NCBI RefSeq assembly: GCF_033568475.1
Contig: NW_027331831.1
Coordinates: 4,278,001-4,342,000 of the forward strand
DNA: 64,000 nucleotides
Direction: 5' to 3'
Source: Henckelia pumila
Lineage: Eukaryota; Streptophyta; Magnoliopsida; Lamiales; Gesneriaceae
Below, one piece after another: positions 21,757 through 57,419 of this stretch. Numbering within the stretch: position 1 is the stretch's first letter; every line of letters begins with the position of its first letter. Below the pieces are notes generated by a model that worked only from the letters and a program-made list of their open reading frames with translations, had not been told where the DNA came from and made no database searches. The translations under genes were made by a program, and so were the position numbers.

Positions 21757-22699
21757 ACTATATGTTATATATATGTTGGTTTTGGACATTATTTTGGATT
21801 GGGACCCTATTCTAGGTGTATGTTTGTAATGACTTTCCATGTGATGATTGGCATTTTAAAGTCGGACTTAAATTTATTATTATTTTCTTGGACCAACGGC
21901 TTAAATTATTGTACTTGTTATTTGATCTTGTTATGACAACAATTTTTAAAACAAAAGAGTCTTCTTATGCATGTTCAGTCTCTATATTTGTAGAGAAAGA
22001 TAATATTTTTTTTGGCACAAAAAATAATATATTTCACGAGTTAAGTGGAGTATTATAAGCACGTGCACGTATTTTAAATACTTAAAAACTTTAATTTCTA
22101 TGGTATTGTCTTGCTGACTCAATTTTGTAAAATTAATTTATAACTCATGAAAAAATATTATTTTTATGCTATAATTATTATTTTTCATTTCAAATATAGA
22201 TCGGATATAAACTCGTCTCATAAATGTATATATGTGAAATTGTATCATTTTGATTCAACATCTGCACATTATGAATACAAACATTTGACTCTCAAAAAAC
22301 ACAATATTGTGATTATCATAAATATTGAGAGTTTCATTTGAAATTCCATATAATACATATGAATTCTCGAGATTTATTTTTTCGAAACAAATCAAAGTGA
22401 AAAAATTCTTGAATTTAAAACATTTTCAAATGAAAATTTGCTAACTTACAATCCAAAATGTTGATTGATAACATAAAGTCTTGACTTTTTCATAGACATC
22501 CCACAAATTTATTTTAATTTTTAAATTAGACAGGACACACAATTTTGTAGGAAAACAAATCTTGATTTCCGCCTCCAAAATTAATTTGAATCAATATATT
22601 TCATTTTCAAGTAAAGTCAGGTTCAGCAATTTACGTAATTGGTTCAAATACCAGAAGCTAGATTATAGAAGGTAGCCAAAACATCAAATGAAAGTGGAT
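21757..22699. other. MCTP 3' region and intergenic DNA
   Basis: The first ~200 bases are presumably the 3'UTR. The rest is AT-rich with no recognised gene. Confidence 0.5.
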
Positions 22700-22702
22700 C
22701 GT

Positions 22703-22972
22703 TTTTTTTTCATTCCCGAGGAAGTGCATTACCTCTAAGCCCGAGACTTTTTCTCCTCGGATCGGAGTCGGTCATTCTACTTACCGCTTCTTTTCCCAGC
22801 CAGCCTACGGCACCTGAGCTGCCATCTGATTACCCGTGGGATCTAATGGAACGCGAGCACTGGCGTATAGCCTTCTTGGCTTAGGCTTTCAACTAAACAA
22901 CATGGCCGCTCCTGAAATCTTGTTGCTGGAACCCCCCCGCAGGGGGCCGGTGGTGGGTTGAAATAGCTTCCC
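22703..22972. other. GC-rich organelle-like insertion (candidate NUMT)
   Basis: About 270 bases differ sharply in composition from the AT-rich flanks (CCTCGGATCGGAGTCGG, CCCCCCCGCAGGGGGCCGG and similar), with no plant nuclear coding frame. The texture resembles plant mitochondrial intergenic DNA, so a nuclear mitochondrial insertion is my best guess. I recognise no specific mitochondrial gene in it. Confidence 0.35.
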
Positions 22973-23395
22973 CCTCGTGTAAAAATCTTAATATCAAATC
23001 TCTAAAAACCTATTTTATTTTAAATCTTAACTATAAATAATAGATGTCCTATATTTCAGTTTTTTTTTTAAAATAATTAATATATATTATTTTTATTTTG
23101 AAGTTGTATATATATGTTTTTAATTGGAGATAAAATTATTATAATTGAGTTTTGAATTTGATAGTTGGTCTACATACCGATCTATTTTATGATCATAAAA
23201 ATTGTCTAACATGAACATATACAAGTAAATAAATATTTTATTCGATTTATTATTTAAATAAATATTATATCTTATGTCAAAAATATTAAATTTTATTTTT
23301 CAGTAAGTTTTGAATCGAGTTATGTGATATGATAGCCGACTGTGTTTTATGATTTGTAGAGCTTAGCTGTATGCACATGGTGGGAGGCTATGCTT

Positions 23396-23425
23396 CCACG
23401 TAGCTCTAATTTCACCGTACACGTG
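23396..23425 (+). promoter_or_regulatory. ACGT-core (G-box/ABRE-like) sites in the GPX promoter
   Basis: CCACGTAG (about 23396) and a palindromic CACGTG within TACACGTGAT (23420-23425) lie 65-95 bp before the first in-frame ATG of the peroxidase gene. Such cores bind bZIP and bHLH factors and are common in ABA- and stress-responsive promoters. Function is inferred from motif and position only. Confidence 0.45.
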
Positions 23426-23489
23426 ATAATACGCAACCTCTATTTATTCTCTTTTTTCCCCTTTGGATCTTTATGTATTCTTGAGCATT

Positions 23490-25772
23490 ATGCTCTATTT
23501 CTCGACTCGGCATTTGATTAATCTGAACAAATTCGTCGGACCTTTGAGTTCTTTCTCGATTTTGAAGAATACCCATTTCGTTTCACCACCTATTCCTTCG
23601 TTCTCTCTTCCTTCGCCGCCAGCCGAAGCTAGATTCGCGTGTACTTCAGCTGTCTCCGCTGTTTTCAATTCAAGAAAACCTTTGTTTCTGGGCGTGAGAG
23701 TAGATCGCACGATGGCCAGCCAGTCAGCCCCGCCTCAATCAGTTCACGACTTCACTGTGAAGGTACTTTTTCTTCTCTCTAATGTTTAACCGAGTGGGTT
23801 GAGTTCTTTATATGTATATCCTTTTTTTTTTTTTTTTTTAATTTTATTTTTGCTCTTTAGTTTGGTGTGAAGGATGTGAGGTTATTATTTTGTTGATATT
23901 GGAATTTCTGATATATTTCGTGCTTGGAGAGGGTAATTTGTTTGGTGTGATTGAAAAGATCGTGGGTTAGGTAATGCCGATATGTTGGTGGTTGAAATTA
24001 ACTTAATTGGTTAGAGTTTGGAAGAAAGAAGAGGATGAGTTTGTAGTAGGGCAGGCTTGTCTGGCTGAACAGCCTCAAGATTTCAAATTGCATTTGTAAA
24101 AGCATTAGATATGATCTTAAAAATTTGATGAGATTTCAAATTTAATATAGAGAATATAAGTTTCACTCCCACAGATTTGTTTGACTAACCCCTGGTCCAA
24201 TGTCCAATTGAGATGTCCTTTCCTACAACTAGCTTATGCTTTTCTTTTTGTGTCCATTTTTTCATTGATAATGTTGGTGGTTGCAGGATATCAAAGGAAA
24301 TGATGTTGATTTAAGCATTTACAAGGGAAAGGTCCTGATTATTGTCAATGTCGCCTCGGAGTGGTATGATTTAGCTATTTTGCATTTCCCTTTTCTATGT
24401 TGTACTAAAGAACAATGGTTTAGAATTCGGGCGTAGGAAAGGAACCCTTCCGTGTGCCCTCGAACCTTTATGTTATCTTGCATGCTTGGGATTGCTTTTT
24501 GACTTGTGCTCACTATTTAGGCCCTTTCAAAAAATATTCTTGGGAAGCTAATGTTTAGTTGTTTTTCTTATTTGTTTGACATGCTTGAGACAGGGATACA
24601 AATTTTTGAAACATGCCTGCAGGTATAGATGAACCTAGATAGTCAAGTATTTATCTACAGTATACTTGCCACGTATTACTGGCTTCTGATGTCTAAATAT
24701 TTTCTATGATATACATGCAGGGATTTTTCTTAATTATTCAAGCTTTTGTGCACCACTTGAGTATAAGCCATTCCAATTTAGTTTCTGTTTGAATTAGTAG
24801 TGCATCTGTTTACATTCCCATGAAGAATTGGATGTGATTTCGTCTCTTATCATTTGCAGTGGCCTGGCCAACACAAATTACACTGAGTTGGCCCAGTTGT
24901 ATGGAAAATACAAGGATCAAGGTCTGAAATTTTTTGTCTAATTCTCTTTCAATTTTTTTTGTTGCATTTTGTATTTTGGAAGTAGCGAATTTACTCCTGC
25001 TACAGAGCTTTTCAAGACTCAAAAACAGGAGTTCAAAAAAAAAAAGTACTCCTGTTTTGAGGCTTGAAAAGCTCTGTAGCATTATTTCTTACAACAAATG
25101 CGTATTTGAAGCTTGCTGTGTGGGGGTTTAATTTTATCCCATAATTCGTGTAATTTTATCCCTGTATGATAAGTCTCCATTATGAGCAGGTTTGGAGATC
25201 TTGGCATTTCCATGCAATCAGTTTGGTTCACAAGAGCCTGGCACCAATGAACAAATTCAAGAGTTTGCTTGTACTCGCTTCAAGGCCGAGTATCCCATTT
25301 TTGATAAGGTAAAAATTATATACATCGTGGGTTTCCTTTAGTTGGTGTTTCCCGGACTTCTCACTTTGATCAAATTATCTGGATCGTGAAATATCTCCTC
25401 CCTATCGTTGGCTAAGCTGTTCCAACATAGCTACAAAACAACCTTTACCTGTCGTGTCAAATGTACAGGTCGATGTGAATGGCGCCAACACTGTCCCATT
25501 ATACAAGTTCCTAAAGTCAAGCAAGGGTAGCCTCCTTGGGGATGGTATCAAATGGAACTTTGCAAAATTTCTTGTCGATAGAGAGGGTCATGTTGTTGAT
25601 CGTTACTTACCCACCACCTCTCCTCTCAGCATTGAGGTAAAGACCCGAAATCATGTATATGTAGGTTTTTTCTGTTTTGTGGCACTAGCTCCTTTATAAA
25701 CAGATAACTTACAAATTCCTTCTCGTGAAAACTTTGCAGAAGGATATTAAAAAGCTTCTGGAGAAGGCATAA
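23490..25772 (+). CDS. GPX: phospholipid-hydroperoxide glutathione peroxidase, GPX6-like, six exons
   Basis: Exons: 23490-23762, 24287-24363, 24860-24921, 25190-25308, 25469-25636, 25740-25772. All have GT-AG introns and consistent phase, and join to 243 codons plus TAA. A 74-residue N-terminal extension rich in Ser, Arg and hydrophobic residues looks like an organelle transit peptide. A second in-frame ATG at 23712 would give a 169-aa cytosolic-size form. The conserved catalytic core is present: VASEC with the peroxidatic Cys (C117), the AFPCNQFG block (C146), the resolving Cys in FACTRFK (C165), and the [10 protein letters not shown] block with Trp and Asn. Plant GPXs of this type reduce lipid hydroperoxides with thioredoxin as donor. 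The extension and sequence resemble Arabidopsis GPX6; the compartment is inference. Intron 3 contains a long hairpin (24999-25080). Confidence 0.95.
24999..25080. repeat. near-perfect hairpin in GPX intron 3
   Basis: The left arm 24999-25032 (GCTACAGAGCTTTTCAAG…) and right arm 25048-25080 (…CTTGAAAAGCTCTGTAGC) are inverted repeats with one mismatch and one single-base indel, around a 15-base A-rich loop. It lies in the sense strand of an intron. It is either a very short MITE or a hairpin RNA source; no TSD is clear. Confidence 0.85.
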
Positions 25773-26123
25773 ATAAAGCCGTTTTCGGGTTTGTTCGGGC
25801 TTAGATGAATAAAATTCCCATTCGAGGATGTGGATTCTGAATAAAACGTTGCGAGTTCGCGAGTTTCGTGCGTGTTTAGGATTAATGCTGGGTACGAACT
25901 AATGTGAGAAACCTTTTATGCATATGTAAATGTATCAGTATGTATGGCAGCTGTTGTGCTATGACATTTTAGCTGAGAATTCACTGGTTGCGATTGACTT
26001 TTCTGTTGTAATATTTTGTATGCTGATAATAATTTTTATGGCACGTCTCTCCATAGAAACCAGTAAAATATTCACCTTCACATTTTAAGGAATACTTCAT
26101 CCATTTGAACGGTCTTTGCATAA
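25773..26123. other. GPX 3'UTR and short spacer
   Basis: Probable 3'UTR with AATAAA-like words (AATAAAATTCC near 25808, AATAAAACG near 25840). No other gene seen. Confidence 0.5.
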
Positions 26124-26665
26124 TAAACGAATCGAATTGAGCCGAATAATGGTAAAATTTTAAGATTCGTATACGGTTCGATATAAGTATATTTGAGTTT
26201 GAAGTCGATTTGAAATTCGATAATTTCAAATATTTTAGTTAGAGTTCGGTAAATATTCAAACTCATTTGTGAACTATTGTTCGGATCGAAATATTCAAAC
26301 TCATTTGTGAACTATTGTTCGGATCGAAATATTCAAACTCATTTGTGAACTATTTTCGATCAACTATTGTTCGGATCGAAATATTCAAACTCATTCACTC
26401 ATTTGTGAACTATTGTTCGGATCGAAATGTTTGTAAATGTTTGAAATATATATATATTTATTATATAATTATATTATATTAATTAAATATTAAGGCTTTG
26501 CTTATAAAATAATTTTGGCTCGAGTTTGGTTGAAAACGTTTATTTTGTCTCGAGTTTGGTTGAAAACGTGCGAATTCGGTTCGAGTTCGATAAGTTCGAT
26601 TACGAATCAAATATTTATCGCACGGTTCGAAAAGCTTACAAATAAGTTCGATGCGTTTGCATCCT
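26124..26665. mobile_element. degenerate copy of the TTCGAG-rich hAT-like MITE with internal minisatellite
   Basis: The start (AAACGAATCGAATTGAGCCG, then GAATAATGGTAAAATTTTAAG) matches positions ~14712-14755 of the intact MITE almost word for word. The end (GATGCGTTTGCATCCTG) is a decayed copy of its right tip. Inside, a 38-bp unit (ATATTCAAACTCATTTGTGA…) is repeated about four times between 26252 and 26429, a feature absent from the 14.7-kb copy. Confidence 0.8.
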
Positions 26666-26799
26666 GTCACCTTGCTCCGGTGGGATTCGAAAAATGTTTC
26701 CAATATTGTAAACCATACGTGAGAGGAGTGGCGGAATACTACAAGGTTCGCTTGAAAAGGTAGTTAAACAAGCAAATCAAAGAACATGAGATGTAAATA

Positions 26800-27530
26800 A
26801 ATAATAGGGATGTAAGTAAATCAAGTCGTTTGTGAATAATAGAGATGCAAGTAAATCAAGCCGTTTGTGAGTTATCCAAAGTTCGATCTGAGAAAAGTTC
26901 CTTCTGTCCAATATTGTAAAACTTGAAGTTAGGGATTTATTTTAAATAAATCAGAGAGACGTAAGCGAATGGAGTCATAAAGTTTGTTGGGTTCATTGAA
27001 CAATGTTCATTTAGATGAATAATTTAAGTTCAAGTTTTATAATATTGAGTTCGTTAGCTCGTAAACATGTTTATAAACAAAGTTCAAGTTTTACAATATT
27101 GGACACGTTTGCTCGTGAATATGCTCGTGTGAAGGTTTGTGAGTTAGCGTTTAAATTAAAAAAATAATAGTTATGATATTTGATTTTTAGATTTAAATAT
27201 GATAAATGTATAAAAAATTATTAATTTTATTTGTCAGAATAAATTATAAATTTTAATAAGATTATTATATTTTTCGCAATTTAGCTGAATTTAAGAAATA
27301 GAATAAATTATAAATTTCAATAAGATTATAATATATTTCACAATTAAGCATTTACTGAATTTAAGAAATATTTAAATTTATAATTTAAATTTCTCAAATT
27401 ATTTCTCAAATTTAAAAAATTATAAAATCTAATGAAATCTTCAATAAACTCGTAAGTCATGAATATATTCATTAATTTGAAAATAAATAAGTCATTCAAA
27501 TTTTCGACTTGACTCGATTACATCTTTTAA
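26800..27530. repeat. decayed MITE-like repeat region
   Basis: A ~42-bp tandem pair (GGGATGTAAGTAAATCAAG… and GAGATGCAAGTAAATCAAG…) is followed by degenerate TTCGTTAGCTCGTAAAC-type words and a tail TTCGACTTGACTCGATTACAT, in the same style as the hAT-like MITEs. Boundaries are not clear. Confidence 0.5.
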
Positions 27531-27898
27531 GAGAACATTTAACAAAAATTTTTTTGCAAGACTTGAAACTTACCAGAGCCAGAGGATACTTGAACCAAAT
27601 GACAGTTTTCGCCTTTTCGGAGGTTAGATATCCTGATATTAAATGGAATATGTGTTCATACTAGCACCGAATGATACTTTTGGATTTCCTCAAAGAAATG
27701 ACAAGAAAAGAGAGTACATACCAATTTGTCGTAGCACAATATCGAACCCTTGTTCAGTCGATTCATTTTACGTACAAGTAGCATGTCATGTAATCAAGTC
27801 ATCCTATGGTGGCAGTAAAACAAATTCACCAAAAAAAACTAATATGTTCGGAAGTAAATCAAATGAATAAATCGATTAGCAGAGATCTGTATACAATA
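27531..27898. other. KDM5 gene 3' region / intergenic
   Basis: Directly downstream (minus strand) of the demethylase stop codon. It probably includes its 3'UTR. No further coding exon could be supported. Confidence 0.45.
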
Positions 27899-51224
<23,326 letters not shown>

Positions 51225-51500
51225 AATTCTTTCACCCAAACTCAAGAACTATCCAAAAAGGAACGCGTATAACTCCAACTACAAATAAAATGATTAAAAA
51301 ATATATCAATAAATATCCAATCCAAGTAAGAAAAATATATTTCAATAACTTCACAGTGAAACCAGGATGACAAAGCAAACTAAAATTGGAACAAAAACAA
51401 CCACGTACCTTCACATAGAAGAAAGACTTCTGGTACTAGTCAATCTCTGTATAGAGAATTGCATGCGAAAGCGGAAGAATCAGAATAAAACCCAGTGTTC
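51225..51500 (-). other. KDM5 gene 5'UTR with probable intron
   Basis: A donor-like site GTGAAG|GTACGTGG lies at 51409/51408 on the minus strand. An acceptor-like TGGATAG lies near 51250, shortly before the ATG at 51224. The leader is therefore probably split by a short intron. No TATA box was fixed. Confidence 0.45.
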
Positions 51501-52123
51501 GTTGTCATTTCTTGTAAGTTTTTACGGTTTAGGGTTTTGAAATCTGGTCCTTGTGTGGGGCAAAATTGTCTCAAATGTGATCCGATAAAAAAAAAACTAA
51601 TTAATAGCCGGTTTGGTCCACGAAGTTTACATGGGTCAACTGGCATTTTCGCAATTTGCCCCAATATTCTCGTTTTTTACGTTGCTCCTTATTATTATTA
51701 TATTTTTATTGAAATTTACATTTACATATATAATATAATATAATATGGAATATGGATTCAAAAAATGTATATATATATAATATGGAATATGATATATTAA
51801 AACATTTGTGAAGGAAAAATTAAAAATATTTTTTAAGGAATCTTAGACGCTATCTAGTACTGGCAACTTCCGGCCACTTTTCAAATATTTTTTTAATGTT
51901 TTTTTTTCCAAATGATTTTGCTAATGAAGTTCTATATTAGGACGAGTTTCAATTAGAATATATATATATAAGTATTTTTATTTTTATGTATGCAAAAGTG
52001 GCAAATATTCATGTGATGAATTATCGATTATTGTAGTATTTCTATTTTCATCTTCAAATTAAAAAATATATATATATTATTGATATATGTTTTTTTAGCT
52101 TCGCCTCCTTTACATGATTACAT

Positions 52124-52171
<48 letters not shown>

Positions 52172-53024
52172 CCACTCCCAAGAATAACAAATCACCGGCA
52201 TAGAATATCGGAATAGAAAGAAACAAAGTGATTTAATAACACGATAGTGGAAAATGTGTGAATCCATATAACTTTGCTAAAATCATATGAGAAAAAACTG
52301 ATAAAATCATATGAGAAAAAATTGAAGATAGTTCAAACCTTTGTATGAAAAATTCATGAGCTAAACCTCCATTGTTGTTAAGTTTGTCTTTAAAATCTTC
52401 TGTCAACAAAATTTTTACGGTGCATATGTTTTTAAAATATCTAGAAAATACATTATATTGAAATTTAAGGTATTCGAAGTCGAAAATAATATTCTTGAAT
52501 GTAACAAAAATCTTCATAAACTTAGTTTTGCCTCAATTTCATCAAACATCTTTATACCAAATATTTGAAAATCGTTAACATGCAAGGTAAAGATAAAAAA
52601 ACTTATATATTATTCTATTTTACGTTCAAAATATCATTCACTCTTCATAGCCACAAATCATATGCCCATTTCACATCACACATGCTGCAATCAATTAAGT
52701 AGTTTGTCATTTGGTAGTAACTTTACTCATGTTCCAAACCGATAGTTTAATTTTTTGCAAATAGTTGAAAAACTTGCATGAAAAAAGGTTCATAGTTTTC
52801 CAAACAAGTTGTATATTTCCTATGATCATACCCACCAGCTACACGAGCCAACAAGAGGGGAGAAACAATATATCAAGATGGCGTGATTGGATCGATCTTC
52901 AAAGAACCCCGTTGAAGTTTGCAAGGAGGGATTTTACATGATTCTGAGATGGAAAATAAATGAACAAACAGACATTATTTCCAGTAGAAATTGAATAAAT
53001 TAATGCTTGTTGTTAGAGTAGCGT
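51501..53024. other. intergenic DNA between the KDM5 and TDBD genes
   Basis: AT-rich, with a (TA)n microsatellite at about 52123-52170 and a short direct repeat (AAAATCATATGAGAAAAAACT-like, near 52279 and 52303). No coding segment recognised. The last part before 53025 is presumably the TDBD gene 3'UTR. Confidence 0.55.
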
Positions 53025-54843
53025 CTAGACGGATTTATCGTCCTCTAGATCAGCGTGGATGAAGGGAAAAATGGCTCTACCTTTCCAAATCTCGAAATTC
53101 TTCTGGTTAACCACGGAACCGGTCACGTTTAGCAGCACATCGAAGAGCATTTCCCGTGGGGTGTTCTTCAGTTCCTGGACCACAGTATAGATGCTCTTCC
53201 CATTCTCAAAATAAATATGATTATTCGGGTGTTTGGTACTCTTGCAACCAGCGTGGCTCTCGAATTCATAAGCACTTACCAACTACATGGCATGCAATTA
53301 GTGGGAGAAATAAAGTTTCTTAGAAAACCGCGATGTGTTCTTGATTATAGACAAAACAGATACCTTAACAAGCTTGCACTCCTGGCAACCACATAGGTAA
53401 AGATTTCCATTTACTACTCCTCGAAGCGTCATCTGCACAAACATAATAATCAACATGAACAAGCCTTGAAAAGAAAGGTAGAGTATAATATCAGAATCAG
53501 AATTTTACCTCTCTCGACCATGAAACATACTTCACTGGAACCCCGTCGAGTATGCCAGTTGATAATAAGCTTTTTACATTAGCAGGGAAATTATGCCGTG
53601 ATGTTCTTTTAGTCGCCTTTTGTTCCTTTTTCTTTTGTGCTCCATCTATCTTAGAAGTAGATGCTGAGATAACATTCAAACTTTGGTGTCCTACAGAATC
53701 TCCATCTCCCAATGCGCCTGAAATTTGAAATGGCAATACAACACAACTGCTCACGAGCCCACCTGAGGAATCATTCTCCCCGGCATTCTTAGGGAAACCT
53801 CGGAAAGGTGTGGCAGTTTGTTCACTGTTTCCACAGTTGTCACTCAATGGTAGGGGACTAGAATTTTCAGTGCTGGGATCGATTCTTGGGGATATGACGA
53901 CAGCTTCTGGATGACCCTGATACGACGCCATTGAAGTGATGGCATTGACTTCCTTACTATTAGACAAATTTGTATGCAATGCTTCATTCGAACCATTGAA
54001 GAAAGGATATATTGTGAAGAAGTTCCCATGGTAGTAGTTGTGAGTAGGAAAAAATGACATGAAATTACCATTTTCCTTTTGATACCAATTCAATGTTGCA
54101 GTATTTACACAGTTATTGTGTTGATTATCAGGAATATAATTGCCATCTCCTTTGCCAGAGGCTTCGCTAAAGGCATGTCCAAGCGAAAAAATATAATTTT
54201 CTGTCCCACTGAAAGGAGGAATGGCTATGAGAGGATTTCCATATAAAGTGCTATAAGTATGTCCAAAAGACATGTCATTTTCTACCCTTGGTTCATTCTT
54301 ATTTTGAGGGCAGAACAAGTTCTCCAGCAGTTCAGGGGAGCGATTTTCTGAGACCGTGACCTCCTTAACTTTTACTCTTCTTACAGTTTTCGGACACAAA
54401 GGATCTTCCGAGGACCGGTGCATGGATAAAAAGAGGGCCAAATCATCTCCAAGTTGATCCCCAGAATCCTTTGTATTAATGTTCAGACTAGAGGAATCAG
54501 TGGTGGGAACATTCTTGTCAGAATCATTTGAAGTTTGAACAGGCTTGGGGATGAATAAGCCATCACCTATCTGACCTTCAGGGTGATAACTGGAAGCATC
54601 AGACCATAAAGGATCATTCAAAATTGCTGCTTCCGAAGTTGCTTCGATGTTAACAGATTCTACAGCTTGCTTCTTGTTGAAAAATGGCTCTTGCTCGGAG
54701 GCATCCATAGACAATTGATGACCTCTCTTTTGGTTAATTCCAGTAGAAGGTTCATAACTCGTCTCACTTTTAGCCAGATAATCATAGCCATTCTGCATCC
54801 AACTATCATTTTTCTGAAAAGACTTCCAACACCATTTGAGCAT
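53025..54843 (-). CDS. TDBD (Tify-domain-binding domain) protein, three coding exons
   Basis: Exons (minus): 54843-53509, 53432-53364, 53282-53025, all phase 0, 553 aa. The first ~415 residues are low-complexity, Ser/Asn/Pro-rich and probably disordered. Near residues 417-520 is the Tify-domain-binding domain: the opening NFPANVKSLLSTGILDGVPV, then KYVSWSRE, the Cys motif LCGCQECK (C459, C461, C464), YEFESHAGC (H478, C481) and HPNNHIYFENGKSIY. Plant proteins of this type (Arabidopsis At5g13660-like) are nuclear and poorly characterised; TDBD also occurs in PHD/acetyltransferase-like regulators. The start is the first Met of the open frame; relatives begin at MSFQ, so an upstream tiny coding exon joining at SFQKND (54819) is an alternative. 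A leader exon probably lies at 57222-57400. Confidence 0.85.
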
Positions 54844-57221
54844 TTTAAGACTAATACAGGCTACAGCACATTGTTCAAGAAGAGGTTAAGCAACCATATA
54901 CCACATGTATAATTTTTCGATGGTTCAAGGATGGAAAACATTGCAGGAATAATTGGAAAGTGGGAAGATAATGAAGAGCCAATGGCAATGGTAGAGGAGA
55001 ACATGAACATTGAAGAACAAAAACAATTCTATTAGTGTTACTAAAAAGAGAAAATTAACAATTACAGTAACAAAAAGTATATCAATAAAACATATTCGCA
55101 AACAAAAAACGCAACAACATAGGTATAGTATTTCAAAACAAGTACAGTGTATGACGAGTTCTTTCAAGTGCATCAATTTGCGTTTTGACCAACGGATTCT
55201 GAAGCAGAATTTTTCCAATCCATCATTTGAGGAATTTGACACGCTAATACAAAACCCAAGAAGTGTGTGCAATAGCTACTTCCTTTTGGTAATTTTTTCG
55301 GTGCACCGTGATAGACACAAGATGAGGACATATTTTCAAAGTAACAGTTACAAACAAATACACATTAGTGAACAAATTTGATGCACATTAACTGTCATAT
55401 TTTTTCAGCGGACTCTACGTTAATAGTGTGCTTAAATAGAAAATATTTTGTATTCATCCTAAACCTACCCCCTACATCATTGACTCGTCATTACATGAGT
55501 AAAACAAGCGTACTCCTATAAAGAAATCCACGTGCAATCATATAATCTTGCACCAATATGCACTCAGGCGGAGTAGTTCATGTTTCAAATTAGATCATAT
55601 AACTTCTACAAGGTTCAAGGAAGGAAGAGAGTGCAACAAGAAATGTTTTTGTAAAACAAGACTCTGTCCCTTGAAACAACCAAACATGTAAATTATGCTA
55701 GAATGCTATGCACATGTCACTTTGTATTTTACAACATCATGTAAATGATAACATTTTCATTTAAAAGTTCGAACGCATAGTGTTATTCATATTTTTAGAG
55801 AATACACATTAGATTTTAAAGTAAATTTGGCTTAATGAAAATATTTTATTTGACTTTGTCCCTTGTTTAATTTCTTTGACAGACCCACAAGTTTTTCTTT
55901 CACATCTTCAAAGAATGCTAGAGAAATGAATACAATGGATTTTTTCATGCACACATGTACTGCATCTTTATGTGCACTCAATAACACGAGTTTAAAACGA
56001 ATCCAATATAATCCAAAGATGCTTCAATAAACAGTTAATTATCTTCTTTTTCCGTGTCACTGGAAACGGTAGCTCATTTTTATTTTGATACAAAAGAAAA
56101 CAAATTAATGTTCATTCAGCTTCACTTGTAAATGCACATTGAAATTTATATCCTACCATTTTAGTCATTTTGTCGTTTTTCACGTTAGATGTCCGTTTGC
56201 CACGTGATGCACGAGTAGTAATGACGATAGAATCAGAACCAGTGACAAATGGAAACAAACAATATAAGATACCGTTACCTGTAAGTGCGAGTTGAAAAAG
56301 AAAAGCAAATTCTAAACATATATCTTATTAATGCAATATATATCCTACCACGTCGCCCAATTACTTATCATATAATACCGTTAACTTATCTCTTCGAACA
56401 ACATATGGGCACGTTCATATGCATATTAATGCAGCGTAATCACGTGTATATTTTCGTACATAAAAAAAACACATGCAAATTCAAACACGCGCGCAAAATC
56501 AAATAGTTTATGAGTGAATCACGCCAAGGATCAACTTCTATTTGAATGATGATTCTAAAACAATGAATCAGACAACCAAAATATCAAATGCGAGGGTTTT
56601 TTTTTCCAATAACAAGCATAAACAAAAATTGCCACGAAACAAATAAAAGTTGAGAAGATGAAGGATTAATGAGAATGAGTACGGTAAAATTAAAATGAAA
56701 TCGCGATATATAATGCACACAGCACAAGACCAAAGAACAAGAGAACTTAACCCTTAAAAATCAAAGTTACATTCATTTCACTAAAACCAGAATTAGAGCT
56801 TTACCATTTTGTATGTACTGTAGCCTCAATATAAATCTGCTTTATCTGTATCAGCCATGCACGAAGAATAATACACAAATCAGCACGAATTCGATCATAA
56901 ATCATAAACTGATGCAAAAAACAAACAAACAAACAAACAAGCATCGACAATTCCCTCCAAAGCAGCTACCATTTCCACTTAGAAACTCAATTTTACACCA
57001 TGAAATTGTTCATCCATCAAAAAATACATTCACATTTTTTTTATAAAAAAAAGGCTACAAAGAAATCTACAAACATGCATTGATCAAACTTGCCTAGAGA
57101 GAGAATCTAGAATGACTTGATCAAAAATGAATTTCATCCCAAACCCTATTTAATTCAGTGGTGTTCAACAATATAATCAACTGAAAATTCACTCTCAGGG
57201 ATTAAGAAAGATCAGTTATAC
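54844..57221 (-). other. probable long 5'UTR intron of the TDBD gene
   Basis: The minus strand shows a donor CATCGAAG|GTATAACTG at 57222/57221 and acceptor-like AGs (TGTGCTGTAG and TATTAG) just before 54843. The 2.4 kb between them is AT-rich and has no supported coding exon. Confidence 0.5.
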
Positions 57222-57419
57222 CTTCGATGAAGATTAGCAATCCTGATCGTCCGACTGAGTTTCCGGCAAAGATACAGTTTTTATGATCAATTTTTAGCAT
57301 TTCGGTGTTTTTCTTTGGATTAGAAAATATATAATTCGAGCATTTTTACTAATAAAATTTGTTTGAAAATTGCGGAAAGAAAACCACCGGAGGACTTCGA
57401 GGCCCGAGACTCAAAGTGG

